Part shown: piece after piece, positions 20,675-32,449 of the stretch | Numbering within the stretch: the stretch's first letter is position 1 | How the letters are laid out: every line of letters begins with the position of its first letter | Assembly: GCF_021134715.1 (NCBI RefSeq) | Contig: NC_060026.1 | Span: 11,523,001-11,587,000 of the forward strand | DNA from: Daphnia pulex | Taxonomy: Eukaryota > Arthropoda > Branchiopoda > Diplostraca > Daphniidae | Length of the DNA stretch: 64,000 nt | Reading direction: 5' to 3' | The notes under the pieces: model-generated | What the model was told of the DNA's origin: nothing | The model's database searches: none | What the model saw: only the letters and a program-made list of their open reading frames with translations | Translations under genes and position numbers: made by a program

Positions 20675-23600
20675 ATGGAGAGGTTGCTAGAAATAATTCG
20701 TTCCGACAGTTCTGATCAAGATAAAGGAGACACCATCAACAGTTTATTGGACGAAGTGTTCGTGCAAGGTCTTTCAGAAGAAGATTATTTCGTCATCGTC
20801 AACTACTGTTTGCGTTCAATTGCTTTACCTAAAAACCAGAATGAGTTGGGTAAAGAAGCAACAGTTAAGATTATGTCCAAATTAAACTCATTTAGAAAAA
20901 ATGAATTTAATGACATTTCTCTTCAAGTGGTCAGTGAACTTATTTCACCTGACGCGAATGAACCTGTTGATATCCTTGCCACATCTAAAGAACTATTAAC
21001 TATTGGCTTCCTCGAGGATGTTGTTTCTACAGAATTCTCTGATAATGTGTTGAAGATTTTGCAAAGATTACGTGGAAAGCTCAGTCTGTCTGTTTTGGTG
21101 GATATAGCAAATGTGACTCAGTCCAATCCTAAATGTCTGCCTCCTCAACAACAGCTTCAACAATTCTGCACTGAAATCATTAATCAAGTGTCCTCTCTCA
21201 GCATTCCTGTCAGCCAACTTATTAGTTTCATGCAAGATGTAATGGCTGTAGCAAACATGGTTCAGAGGATTTGGCTGACTTCACCTGGTGATATTGTATT
21301 GTCTTGCTTGGCAAATATCTACACCCTGATTGCAGATAGCAGTAATAACAAAACTTAAATTTACCTTGTTTTATTTTTAATAAAATATATTTCTTTAATC
21401 TCTGATTTTCAGGTGCTTCCAACCCTCCAAGTCAGTCGTTGGCAGCTTTTCTTAATGTCACCCCAACAAGTCAGATTGAGATAGCCCTTGAAAAACTTTT
21501 GATGCTGGCAGGGTTATCTAATAGTGACAAACTTGTAGTTAAGCTTGCTATAATCTTCTGTGATTGGCTTCTTCAGTGGCCCAAAGCAACTAAAATATCC
21601 AACTGGATTTTATCCCTATTTAAAATGCTCACTCTTGATGGTAGATCTTCAATTGTAGCTGAAGTGATCTCTCTTAAAGCTCCTAAGGTACACAAATTGC
21701 AAATATTTAACATCAGTGCACAAATTTTCAAATTTCAAATTATTTGCAGCTTATGGAGCAGTCAATCATTCCTGTTATCAGGGGCTCTACTGCTCCAGTC
21801 TTGCCGTATTTGCTACTTACAATGCGTGATCAACCGCAAGAAAAAGTGGAACCGATATTGAAGCCGGCGATCACTCTTGTAAATATTTTGAAGATCCAAC
21901 CATCAAAAGATAATGAAACACAGTATTTAAGAACGGAACTGGTAGAAGGTCTCTATGTTCTGAGCGAAAAACTCCCGCAAAAAGAAGATCAACTATATCA
22001 GGCGCTCCTCCGAACCATATCTGTACGTTCGATCCCATATTCCGTGTAATTCTGTTTAATTAATGCATTGTGTATTCTAACATTTAGGATTATCCACGAC
22101 CTAGTGACCAGCGTATACTGTCTAGGCTCGACTCTGTTCCGGCCTTATTTGACTCTCGATTTTCTAAGGACTTCAATGCACCCATAATATTGAATAGTAA
22201 CTGGTTAGAATCGAGAACCACTACTGGGAAAATCGGATTAATAAACTTGGGCAACACCTGCTACATAAATTCCATTCTGCAAGCCCTCTACATGAACTAT
22301 GAGTATGCCCAGACGATGATTTAGTTTCTTTCTTTTGTTTTATCATGTCATATTGTTTTCTTTTAGTTTCACCCGATCGGTGCTGGGTTCCATCACAACA
22401 AACCATCAAAATGTACTTAGTCAGTTGCAGCAAGTCTTAATATTCTTACGGTACAGTTTTCGAGCAGCGTACTCACCCGCCGCATTTATTAAAGCTTCAC
22501 GACCGCCGTGGTTTGAAACCGGTAGACAACAGGACTGTTCCGAATTTTTGAGGTATGCATTTCTCGTCTCCTGTGGTTTATTAACTCCTGGTGTCTATTA
22601 ACTGATTCATGGTTTTCACTCCGTCAGGTACCTGATGGATAGCTTGTATGAGCAAGAGAAAGCTGACAGAAGTGTGCTTCAGTGTGGTCATCGTTGGACA
22701 GTTGGTGTCAGTAAGGAAGTGACAGATGAAGTTGAACCAGAAAACGAAGACGAATCTGAGAAAGCGAATATTGAACTTCAGCGGTGGGTCACAGAAGAAG
22801 ACTTGACTGTTGGACTTGCTATACCTGAGGAGAAATTGCCAGTCGACAAATGTATTCAAGTAGCTGATAGCTTGTCGAACGTTCACTCGGATTCCACGGA
22901 GACGGTGGATAGTGGCATTCAATCGGTTGTTGATGGACAAGAAGACAAAGTTAAATCTTGCTCTGAGTTGGACAACCAACAGCCGGATCAAAAGCAACAA
23001 CTCAGTTTGATACATAAAATATTTGGTGGGAAGATGACCACTACTTACCGGTGTCTTGCGTGTGGCACTGAGTCGCATCATCAAGATTTTTTCACCGACC
23101 TCCACCTGGCTTTCCCTGATCCTGTTTCATCAACGGTAACCAGAGTTACTAGGCAGTTACCTTCTCCGGATACTGAAGGATTGAGCCTCGATTCGCTCTT
23201 AAAGTTTTACTTCACTGCAGAAAAGCTTCAAGGCGAAAACCGCTACCACGTTAGTCTTCACTAGTTTCTTTTCAAAGATATGTGTTTAATTATTTGTTTA
23301 ACTTGCACAGTGTGATAATTGCGCCGAACTGGTTCAAGAGGCAGAAAGAATACTTTGTGTTACAGAAGCACCACAACATCTTCTTTTGTCGTTGCTGCGG
23401 TTCCACTACGACCGATTGCTTCAGCGCCGAGGAAAGATCACCACTCAAGTTAGCTATCCTCAACGACTAGAACTGCCAATCGAGGGAGGAACAACCGTCA
23501 CCTATGTACTCTATGCTGTCGTGATACATTCGGGTGTAACCCTTGATGGGGGACATTACTATACGTTGGCGCGCAGTAGCGATTTGAGTCCAGAAGATAT

Positions 23601-23982
23601 TCTTGGGAATGGAAACAGCACGGAACCTTGGTTTATGTTTAACGATAGCCAAGTGTCGCGAACTGACTTTGAATCGTTGATCAGTCTATCACGTAAATAT
23701 CCTACAGATACTCCTTACTTACTCTGGTACCGGCGAGTGTCAGACGACCAAGATGGAAGCTTCCCTGATCAAGGGAAAAGTACGCCTTCGGTGCCTCTGA
23801 TACTGCCGACTGATCTAAAGCGCATGGTGGATGAAGATAACGCCAAATTCGTCCAAGAACGATTGCGGAATATTAGCCGTCCAATTCGAAGTAGTTGGAT
23901 GCCACCTAAGAAGGATGATGACCAGGACCCGCACCGAAGAGACCCCTTCCAAGATAACAGTGGCTCACGTTTCATATTCTGA
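20675..23982 (+). CDS. USP38: Ubiquitin carboxyl-terminal hydrolase, USP38/USP35 type
   Basis: A cysteine-protease deubiquitinase. Seven exons (20675-21341, 21413-21687, 21750-22022, 22088-22302, 22367-22552, 22628-23249, 23311-23982) join in frame to 969 residues, close to human USP35 (1018) and USP38 (1042). Residues 1-405 form the family's helical, ARM-like N-terminal region. The catalytic domain follows: Cys box GLINLGNTCYINS (catalytic Cys463), SRPPWFETGRQQDCSEFLRY, an acidic insert of about 110 residues (EVEPENEDESEK), a zinc-binding CLACG...CDNC pair, and the His box GVTLDGGHYYTLAR followed by WFMFNDSQVS. No stop or frameshift is seen. USP38 and USP35 cannot be separated by eye. It is convergent with the RPA43 gene. 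Confidence 0.92.
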
Positions 23983-24231
23983 GGGTTACGCGCAGTTCTG
24001 CCACTAAAAATTAACGTTTTGACGGCCTACATGTATTTTCGATCAAAGAAAAAAATTGTTTCAAATGCGTAATTTATGTATTAAGCTTAGTTATAAACGT
24101 AAATTTGAAACCTCTTAGCCTCCCAGTTATCTTAATTTATGTATGACAAATACTTTGTGTAATCCATGCCTTTTTTAAAAGAGCACTATCTTATTCTGAA
24201 AAATAACTAAACAGAAAATGGAATTTCACGA

Positions 24232-24248
24232 AATAAACTGTCTTTATT
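24232..24248. terminator. Convergent poly(A) signals of the USP38-type and RPA43 genes
   Basis: AATAAA at 24232-24237 on the plus strand lies 250 bp after the deubiquitinase stop. Its mirror, AATAAA on the minus strand (TTTATT at 24243-24248), lies about 150 bp after the RPA43 stop. The two signals are only 5 bp apart, so the two 3' UTRs should overlap. Confidence 0.6.
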
Positions 24249-24393
24249 GTTTTTTCTAACTTCGAAAGCTTACACGGGGAATTTGAAAAATGATGAAAAA
24301 TGAAAATGGAAATTAAATTGTGATTAGTCTTCTGACAGAAAAAATTATAAATGGCGCGTTGAAGTGGTAATTTTGCTAGAAGTTATCTGAATT

Positions 24394-26908
24394 TTACGAG
24401 TTTGCAGTTTTCTTAGTTTTGCTTTTCGACTTTTTGTCAGTCATTTGTACGGATTTCAAAATCTCAGCAACCATTTCCTCATGTTCAGAGTCCGCCTCTT
24501 TGTCCGCATCTTTTTTCGACTTAGATCTTTTCCTTGATGGCTCAATTTTAATTTTCTTCTCTTTCAAGGAAACATTCAAAGCGTTTTCTGGTGCTGGCGC
24601 AATTTTTGACGTCTTCTTTGATGATGGAGTTTTCTTCGTGGAGAGCACTTCTTGGTTCATTTCAGCTGTTTCTTGATTCTTCTCGGACGACAGAGCTTTC
24701 AAACCGGACGATGATTCCTTCGCGTTCTTTTTAACTGATGTGGCAGTTTTAGTTTCCTTAACTGGCAAAGATACTGGCGTAGAAATCGGGGGTTTCTGTG
24801 CTGTCTGTGATTTCTTTTCTGAATCAACTAGTTTGGTTTTTGACATTGGAGTTTTCTTCTGTTTTACTGGTTTTTCTATAGTAGTCGAATCTGGAGAGAA
24901 AGCAAAACGACTACCGTTCAACACTTCTTGGATAAGAAGTTCGGGATCAACATCAGAATCAGAGTCTTCTACAACCGCCTTCTTCTTTGATTGTTTTTCG
25001 ACAGAAGTCTTTGATTTTTTATGAGAAGCTTCTTTTGCAGGTTGTGATGGAGTCTTCTTAGCCGGAGACTCCTTAGCCGGAGTCTTCTTAGCCGGAGACT
25101 CCTTAGCCGGAGTCTCCTTAGCTGGAGTCTCCTTAGCCGGAATCTCCTTAGCTGGAGTCTTCTTAGCCGGAATCTCCTTAGCTGGAGTCTTTATCGCTGG
25201 AGTCTTCTTAGCTGGAGTCTTCTTCGCTGGAGTCTTCTTCGCTGGAGTAGCGACAAGTTTTTCCTCCACGTCAGTTTTCTTTGCCAATTTAGACTTCTTT
25301 TGAGAAGGGGTCTTCTGGGAACTCACAAAATCCTCATCAGAACTGCTTACTTTCTCAGATATAACTTTCGGTCTCTTTGTAAATTTCGGCTTCTTTTCTG
25401 ACAAAGGTGTTTTTAGCGAACTTGTAAGTTCTTCATCAGAATAGCTGCCTTCTTTTTCAGATTCAAAATTCAATTTCTTTGAAAGTTTCTGCTTCTTTTG
25501 GGATGAAGGGATCTTCTGTGAACTTCTAAAATCTTCATCAGAATTACTTTCCATATCAGATTCAACATCGTCATTTGGTTTTGAAATAGATTTTTTGGGC
25601 GACTTTATGGGCTCCTCAACTTCGCTATCGTCTTCTTCCATCTTTCTTTTTTTAGAGGCTGTTTTCTTAGGTGACAACTCCCTGATTGAGCGTTGGCCAA
25701 CATCCTCAAGGACTATTGTAGATTCTTGATTCTTTTCGGCTGCAATAGAAGCCGTGACCAATATGCTTGCATCTTGATTTTTCTTTTGTTTGTGGGAAGG
25801 TGAACCACCCAACTTTGCAAACACGTTAGTTGCCAAATTTTCCACTGGAACAACATCTTCACTGGCAGGTTCTCCAGTTCTATTATTAGCTAGTTTAGCT
25901 CTTTTGTTTTTGGGTGTCTCTTGTGTGGTTGAACCTTCAGAAAGGTTTCGCTTTCTCTTCTTATCTTCCTCCACGGCATCATTTTTAACTTCAATGGCAA
26001 CAGTCATTGATGTCTTCTTTTTCTGAGATAATGACAATTTAGATTTCTTCCGGTCCATACTGGCTTCTGGAGTAGTTGCAATATTCATAGACTCCTCGCT
26101 TGCAATACTGACTCCACTATCACTGCTAGTCCTTTGTCTTAGCTCAGAATTCGATTCAACATTAGGTCTGCAAAGTAAAGAGTATTGTTATTCAGGGATA
26201 TTCATAGAAGTAATCGTACAATTACTTACATCAGCTCAATAATTCTTCCTTCAATGTAAGGAACAACACTATTCAGATCGACTTTGCCAATTTTAAATCT
26301 GACGTTATCATGAAGCTTGGCAAGTTTTCCAGGCCACTGTTCTGAATTCACAAGAAAGGGTTTCGGAAGAGCGATGTTGAAAAGACCATGGACTAGACAA
26401 CCAATATGGTCACCACTTTTCCTGTTCACAATTCCTTTATAATTGAAGGGGAGAGTTAAGAGGTATTTCAGATACAATACAATGTTTTAACAGCAGCTTA
26501 CCAGTTAGTTCCTTATTAACTTCGGGATTGAAAATGTAGAAATCACCAACAACATCAACATGTATGTTACTCTGGTCAAATAGAAGGTCGGCTTTAGGAT
26601 GTTCAATGACAAGGTTTCCATAACCAGCCAATATACCACCAAGCCTGAATAAAAAAAATACGTATATTTCAAACTGTGAGCAGATCAAACACGTGCTTAC
26701 ACGATTACTCTTCTGCGTAGCGAATAAGTCGGCAATCAATGACGGAAGTCACACTTTTTCTCAGATCATCCAGATAATATGGAGGAATTACAAGATGTAG
26801 TTTTTCATTAACAACTGTTACTCCAGATGATGGATCGTCAGAAATCTTTTTCCAGAATTTTTTGCCTAGAGAATTTGAAATGGTAGTGTTTGCAGAAGCA
26901 TCAGCCAT
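24394..26908 (-). CDS. POLR1F: RNA polymerase I subunit RPA43 with long Lys-rich tail
   Basis: RPA43 is part of the Pol I stalk and contacts the RRN3 initiation factor to drive rRNA transcription in the nucleolus. Four exons (26709-26908, 26502-26644, 26230-26434, 24394-26167) join in frame to 773 residues. The conserved stalk domain occupies about residues 30-190: LHLVIPPYYLDDLRKSV, LGGILAGYGN, QSNIHVDVVGDFYIFNPEVN, SGDHIGCLVHGLFNIALPKP. The last exon (over 580 residues) is a disordered Lys/Ser/Glu-rich tail with acidic SDEDF-like CK2-type sites, three diverged SSQK(T/I)PSQKK-type segments, and 13 tandem five-residue (T/S/I)PAK(K/E) units. Human RPA43 (338 residues) also has a charged tail, but a far shorter one. 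The start is the only ATG ahead of the conserved domain. Confidence 0.88.
25045..25252 (-). repeat. Coding minisatellite (15-bp unit) in the RPA43 tail
   Basis: About 13 tandem copies of a 15-bp unit (GGAGTCTTCTTAGCC on the plus strand and variants) encode TPAKK, TPAKE, SPAKK, IPAKE and similar pentapeptides. The unit length is a multiple of three, so copy-number change keeps the frame. The peptide resembles the (S/T)PAKK repeats of histone H1 tails. Confidence 0.9.
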
Positions 26909-27541
26909 TTTTCACACTGAATCAAGCTGTTGCCACGTTTCTGAATAGAGTAACTCAGCCTGAGCGAGGAATGAGCTTGTTGCTCAAATCTGCCGTCGTT
27001 GGCGCCACATATTTTATTTTCGGCAAAAAAGCTTGAAAACCTTTTTTCTTTCTCTGTTTTTTCCGTTTTTCTTTATTTTGGGGAGGGGAGATGTTTTTGA
27101 GTAAATTTTACGCTTCCTTTTGCAGCAAAATCTTTATCTTCAAACGTAAAAATGTCTTACTTAATGTTAAAACTGAAATGATTTCGCATTAACGAAGTCG
27201 CGAATTCATAAAGATATGAGATATGAACAACGATAATGATTACGGATTACGGTTCACATTTTACATTATTCCTATCAATTAAAATTCAATTACGATATAA
27301 AATTAAAAGTACAAAAATGTATTGAATGGGAAAGACAATGACTGGAGGATACGAATTTATATGAACCGGTTTATTGACCTCGGAAGAAAGCCGATAATTG
27401 TACGATACATCTAGTATTTTAGCAACATAAACTGTACTGTAATCGTGTAACGGTTTACAAGAAAATTGCCCAAACGTTTGATTGACTTTTCGTCGTTGAT
27501 GATTGTCCATTCACCTTTATTCTCCAGGTGAAAATTATGCC
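26909..27541. other. Divergent spacer between RPA43 and the repeat-protein gene
   Basis: Holds the RPA43 promoter (left) and the TATA promoter of the next gene (right). Overlapping minus-strand frames at 27286-27653 have no similarity and run through the TATA box and signal-peptide exon of the plus-strand gene, so they were not called. Confidence 0.5.
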
Positions 27542-27542
27542 C

Positions 27543-27550
27543 TATAAAAA
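27543..27550 (+). promoter_or_regulatory. TATA box of the secreted repeat-protein gene
   Basis: TATAAAAA lies 90 bp before the start codon at 27640. An initiator-like TCACCATTCC sits about 30 bp downstream (near 27570), the usual TATA-to-start distance. Confidence 0.7.
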
Positions 27551-27639
27551 GGAAAAAGTTGGTCACATAGATCACCATTCCTTGTGTCCTGTTCCAAGAC
27601 TGATCAAGTCTGCAAGCAAAGATAGCAATCACCATAAAA

Positions 27640-28931
27640 ATGCAAGCGACCATTTTCTTCCTACTTTCAGGTAAATTTTCATAGCCTAATTTATCAAAAT
27701 ATTGCTAAACATCTTATGTTCTTTTTAAAATTATTAATTATTGTTTTTAAAAAAATGTCTGATCCTGTACACAGTTTCCATTGCCCTGTCTGCATCGAAT
27801 CCCATTGCGGATCCAGGAAAGATTCTCAATGAAGGTGACGTGATTGCTGTTTTCGATGAAGACGAGCCTGAGCAGCCAGCCGTTTTGTTTGTACAGCAGC
27901 AGCAGCAGCCGCTGGACGAATTCTTCGTGTTGGAAAGTTTTAATCCTGATGAGCAACCAAAGAGCGACGATTGCGAAGGCTGCGACAACCAACAGGCCCA
28001 AACGCAAGAGAGATCTTTCTTTTTCAAAAAATTTTTCAAACCAGCAGTCGCACGCCCGTCTGTGGGTTTGACTGTTGCCATCCCGAAACCGCAGACGGTC
28101 CGTCTTCCGCCACCCATCGTCGTGGGAACCGTTTACCAGCCCATTTCCTTCGTTACGTCACCGATCGCAACTGGTGGATTCGCTGCTGCCGGTAGTTCCG
28201 GTCAATTCGTTGGAAATGCCATGACCGGTTTAAAAGGATACCTGCAAGGATTACTCAATAGCCATTTGTCTGCCGGGCAAGTGTCCCAACCTTCTTTAAC
28301 CCTGACTCCAGGCGCAGGTGGTGGAGTGGTTGACTTGGGCATTTCGGGACAACAAGGATTGTTTTCTGCCGGAGCACGACCTACCCAAGTGTCACGACCT
28401 ATGATGGGCATCTCAGGCTCAACCGGTCTAGGTAATGTTGGTTTTAACATGTTGGAACAACAACACGGATTGCTGCAAGGATTGTTAACTGGCGGACATT
28501 CTATCGGACAAATGCTCCGACCTTCCACAGGCTTATTGTCGGCCGGCCCTTCAACTGGTCAAGGCAATGTCGACGTCGGCATGATCGGACAACAAGGATT
28601 GTTGCAAGCATTGTTTGCCGGAGCTCGACCAACCATGTCGCAAGAGTCCAGACCTCCCACCGGATTGTTTCCCAGCTCAGGTGGCCAAGGCAACGTCGGA
28701 ATCAACATTCAACAAAGCATCTTGGGATCCAACAGCGGTCCTTCTTCTCCGAACGGATCGGCATCCGCATCCGTCCATGTATCAGGCGGTCAGCAGCATC
28801 AACCTCAACCTCAGCAGCCTCAACCTGTATTGGAAACAACAAACAAGCCATTGAACCCTACTCCAACCCCTTGGTCGGAAGTTAACATTGATAAAGTCAT
28901 TGACGTCATGGCTCAAGCAGTTAAATCTTAA
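27640..28931 (+). CDS. Secreted Gln/Gly-rich repeat protein, unknown function
   Basis: Two exons (27640-27670 and 27775-28931) join in frame to 395 residues. The first exon supplies most of a signal peptide: MQATIFFLLSVSIALSA, cleaved before SNPIADPGK. An acidic segment with a Gln run follows (FVQQQQQPLDEFF), then a Cys pair (DCEGC) and a basic-aromatic patch (RSFFFKKFFKP). From about residue 135 the protein is Gly/Gln/Leu-rich with at least three imperfect repeats of roughly 40-50 residues, each built as GQQGL(L/F)...GARPT....RP..GL....S.GQGNV. The end is Gln/Pro-rich (QQHQPQPQQPQP). No catalytic domain is seen. The make-up suggests a secreted structural, cuticular or adhesive protein; this is inference only. 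A strong TATA box precedes it. Confidence 0.85.
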
Positions 28932-29130
28932 ACAGAAAAAAAAATTTAGATTGTAGCCAATATTCCATTTAATTTATTTTACTTAGTTAAATTAAAGATT
29001 GTCGAATAATACACAGAATATTTAAAAAAAAAAGATGACGGGAGGTTCTTATTCTTTTCTCGGCTACCAGGATGATGTAGAAAATGTTGAGCTATTCGCA
29101 ATCCCAACCCTTTTACATTAGTTAACATCT
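28932..29130. other. 3' flanks of two convergent genes
   Basis: Holds the 3' UTR of the repeat-protein gene and that of copy A. No other gene seen. Confidence 0.5.
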
Positions 29131-32007
29131 TTAGAGAGTCGAGTACACAGCTAGGAATCCAGGAAAAGCTTTCGCCTCATCAGACGTTAATCGAACGAGT
29201 ACCTCGTTAGTAGAGGAGTTGACAGCAAAAGGTAAAGGTTCTGATCCCGATTTTTCGAGAAGCAATTGAGAATAAATTGTAGGTCCATCATACACCTGAG
29301 AAGATTTTTTAAAATATAATTCATTTAAATCCAAATGTTTAGATCTCTCCCTATACACTTACGTAGAGGTAGTCAAATTCTTCTTGGGTTTCAAGCAACG
29401 CGAAAAGAAGCTGAATTTTAGTGTGCGGCGCAGTGACGATATTCCAGCGGAAGTCGGAAGAATCAGGATATGTTGCTGGATAATTGGGACTTTTCAAAGT
29501 TCCTTTCTCCCCGACAAGATACTGAACCGTAGGTCTTATCTATTGAAAAAGGTAATTAAGACATTTTTAACTGGTGCTTTTGAATGAGTATTATTTTACG
29601 GTGGTGATGCGCCAATTAAATGTTTTGCTATTTTTAATTTCCGGTAACATTCTAAATTGAATCATTATTTTGTGACTTATCGAGTAAATGACTCTTGGAG
29701 GGCGAGGGGAAATTCGTTCGTCGTACAGCACTTGGCCGGATGAGCTCCAACCGTCGTACACCTGCTTTCCAATAAATTGCGCGACAGAAATATTTTAGTG
29801 TAGTCAAAATTCCAAATGAAATTAATTGAAAAAAAGTCATACAGTCATAATGGGATGATTTTCCGGGAATTCAGAGGTTGATTTATCTTTTTCGTCAATT
29901 AAATCAACATTTCTCTTTAATAGAATTATTCCTTTGCTATCACGAGCTTCCACAAACCAAATACAGTCAGTTACGTCGGAAAGACTTGACAAATTATCAG
30001 GCGAGGTAACTTCACCATCGCCATAGATGTAACCTCCACATCCTATCATTAAAAAATAAGGAAAAATTGTGTTGAATTAAAGTTAGATGGAGTAAATTTT
30101 TACCCTGCGTCATTGCAAACCTGAAACGAATGGGGGGTCCATGGTGTTCATCTAAACAGATAACCGAATTTAATAAATAATAGATATCTCTGAAAAGCTT
30201 TTGTGTTTTTTATTCATTATGGGGCTTACACTGGTGTAGAAGACTTCAACCCCGTAGCTTTGATCGTAGTACGATGGGTATTCCACGTACAAATTATTAG
30301 ACGATGATCGAACAGGGTGGGGCTTTGTCGTTCCGCTGTGTGACAAAAGCAGAGGACTCGTTGAATATGAGCCATCATAAACCTTAATCAAAATACATTT
30401 TTCACTGATTCATAAATAGTTAAATACTTGTGCTGAATTCACCTTTAAAAACCGGTTCTCTGTGGTGCGGAATTTATTAAAAGCTAGCCAGATGGTACGG
30501 TTGGTTTGCACCGTAATCAAGACAACTGATTTTCGCACAAGATTCATCCAGTGATTCTTGTGAATATTTTCGTTCGGAGGTGTTACCGGTGCGGAAGAGA
30601 AACGACCAACATTTCCAGTTAGCTGACTGCACGATTTGGAGTATTCTAAATAGAATCGAAATAAATTGGGTACCAATCTTTGTTAATAGAGAAAACGAGT
30701 AAGAGTGTACCGCAATCGTAGTGCTCGTCAGAACCGTCAAGACAGTCGTATTTGCCATCGCACTCGAGTTCGTTGGAAATGCATTGCCGCCCACACTGAA
30801 ATCCATTGGTACACTATAAATCATGAAATAGCAGCGAAATAAGAAATAAAATGGAAAATGTTGCGTGAAACATGCGAGATAAAAGTCGCGATATACTAAC
30901 CGGTTCCGGTTTATTGCCAATAAACCAGAATTTCGGACCTTTGGCACAATTCAGCTCATCAATTCCGGATTCGCAGTCGGTTTCTCGGTTGCAAATTTTG
31001 TCGTTGTCTAAACAACCGCTGGTTTTCGTACTCCCGAAAGCGTAGGCATAAGGATCAAGGGGATCGACGATTCCTCGACAGAAGAATTTTTGCGCGGAAC
31101 ATTGCCACAGACCATCGATCGTATTTTTGGGGCTGATTCCTAAAACGAATCGAATTTTATTTGTAATTAATTGAAGTATAGATCTGGGCATGTAAAATAT
31201 TCTTTTAACACGAAGAGGCATAGTAGAATTTTGTTTTTCTGAATTATTTAAAAATGTAATTGCACCTTGTTTTGATGTGAAGGCCTCCGATATAAAAGAT
31301 GCACTGCTGGACCGATTATTTGAATACTCGGATTGAATTTCAAATGCATACTTTCTACACGCATCTAAAGGCTTCCATTTAGGTGTGCACCTTTGATTGG
31401 CTAACAAGTCTAGTGAGAAAAGTTTGGTCCCGTCCGTTTTTAATTTTAGACAATTGCGCGGAATCTTGACGGATGCAGTTTCGCTATCTGGGACATCTAT
31501 TTCTCCGTCCTTGATAACAAGATTAATTTCCGAATTAAACTGAATTGAAATTTTAAACACAAAATTCCTAGATTACGGAAAAGATTTTCAAATTGAGCGC
31601 GGTAAGTTGAGATGCGCAACCATAATTGTCTTCCCAGTCAAGAATCAGCGAATTTGAACGAGACGTAAGACTAAACTTAGACTCTGCGTTGATTGATTTT
31701 GCGTTCTGTAAAAACAAATAAAATGTGGCATTTTTCATTATTATTTTTTTTTTAAATAGAATAATACATATAAGTCGTATGTGTATCGATTTCTATTATG
31801 CAGATAAAATTGATCGGCCTGTTTACTTACCAATGTATTGACATCCCCGTGTAAATTAGTTTCCAAGGTTTCGAGACAACCTTGAAATTTTTCGCACTCT
31901 TCCTGACCACACCTGTTCGGCGCTTGGTTATTGGCTTCTGGTTGTCCTTTTGTTTCTGCCCATGTCAACAAGATAGCGACCAATAATATCTTAAACCACG
32001 AATCCAT
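29131..32007 (-). CDS. Copy A: secreted FN3-LDLa-CUB protein, short form
   Basis: Twelve exons join in frame to 660 residues: 31831-32007, 31577-31705, 31266-31509, 30901-31139, 30711-30813, 30443-30645, 30230-30382, 30121-30151, 29843-30042, 29600-29761, 29363-29539, 29131-29295. The start used (MDSWFKILLVAILLTWAETKG) gives a clear signal peptide; an ATG eight codons earlier is possible. One FN3-like domain (SLILDWEDNYGC ... WKPLDACRKYAFEIQ) is followed by an LDLa-like module (FFCRG ... CNRETDCESGIDELNC), a second LDLa ([20 protein letters not shown]), and three CUB domains ([46 protein letters not shown]). It lacks the first FN3-like domain of the other copies and is the most diverged member. 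Its CUB2 intron has a normal GT donor. No domain function is known; CUB and LDLa modules usually bind proteins, with calcium. Confidence 0.88.
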
Positions 32008-32449
32008 CACATTACCAAATAGTAACCACAACAGTTATTACTCTTAGTAAAACACCCCTGGCAACAGCAACAGTTCTATCAATAAAGAAACGACGCCAAG
32101 GAGACGTTTTACCAGCTGTTTTCACCTTTAAGGTTGTTTATACACTGACTCACTCAGCTATTAAAGAAATGAAAATAAGGAAAACTCCCCTTTTGTCCTG
32201 AGGGTAAGCCACAAAAAGTTAAAAATATATCTCTTTTCGTATCAGTCTTATTGGAATCTACCTTGTCCCTGTGGGCATTTCTTCGCTTATTCGTACCATT
32301 TCTTAAGTCTCTTCTCTAGCAAAAAATACTTTTGTGTTGCATGCTACTGTTTATTGTGCATATAGTTTGCGCAAAAACATTTTTTAACGCTAACACCCTA
32401 TATCATTTTAAATGGTCGTCGCTCCAACACTAAAATTTATAGATGTGTT

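Noticed and set aside
27286-27653. Minus-strand gene upstream of the repeat-protein gene
   Set aside because: Frames overlap the TATA box and signal-peptide exon of the plus-strand gene and show no similarity.
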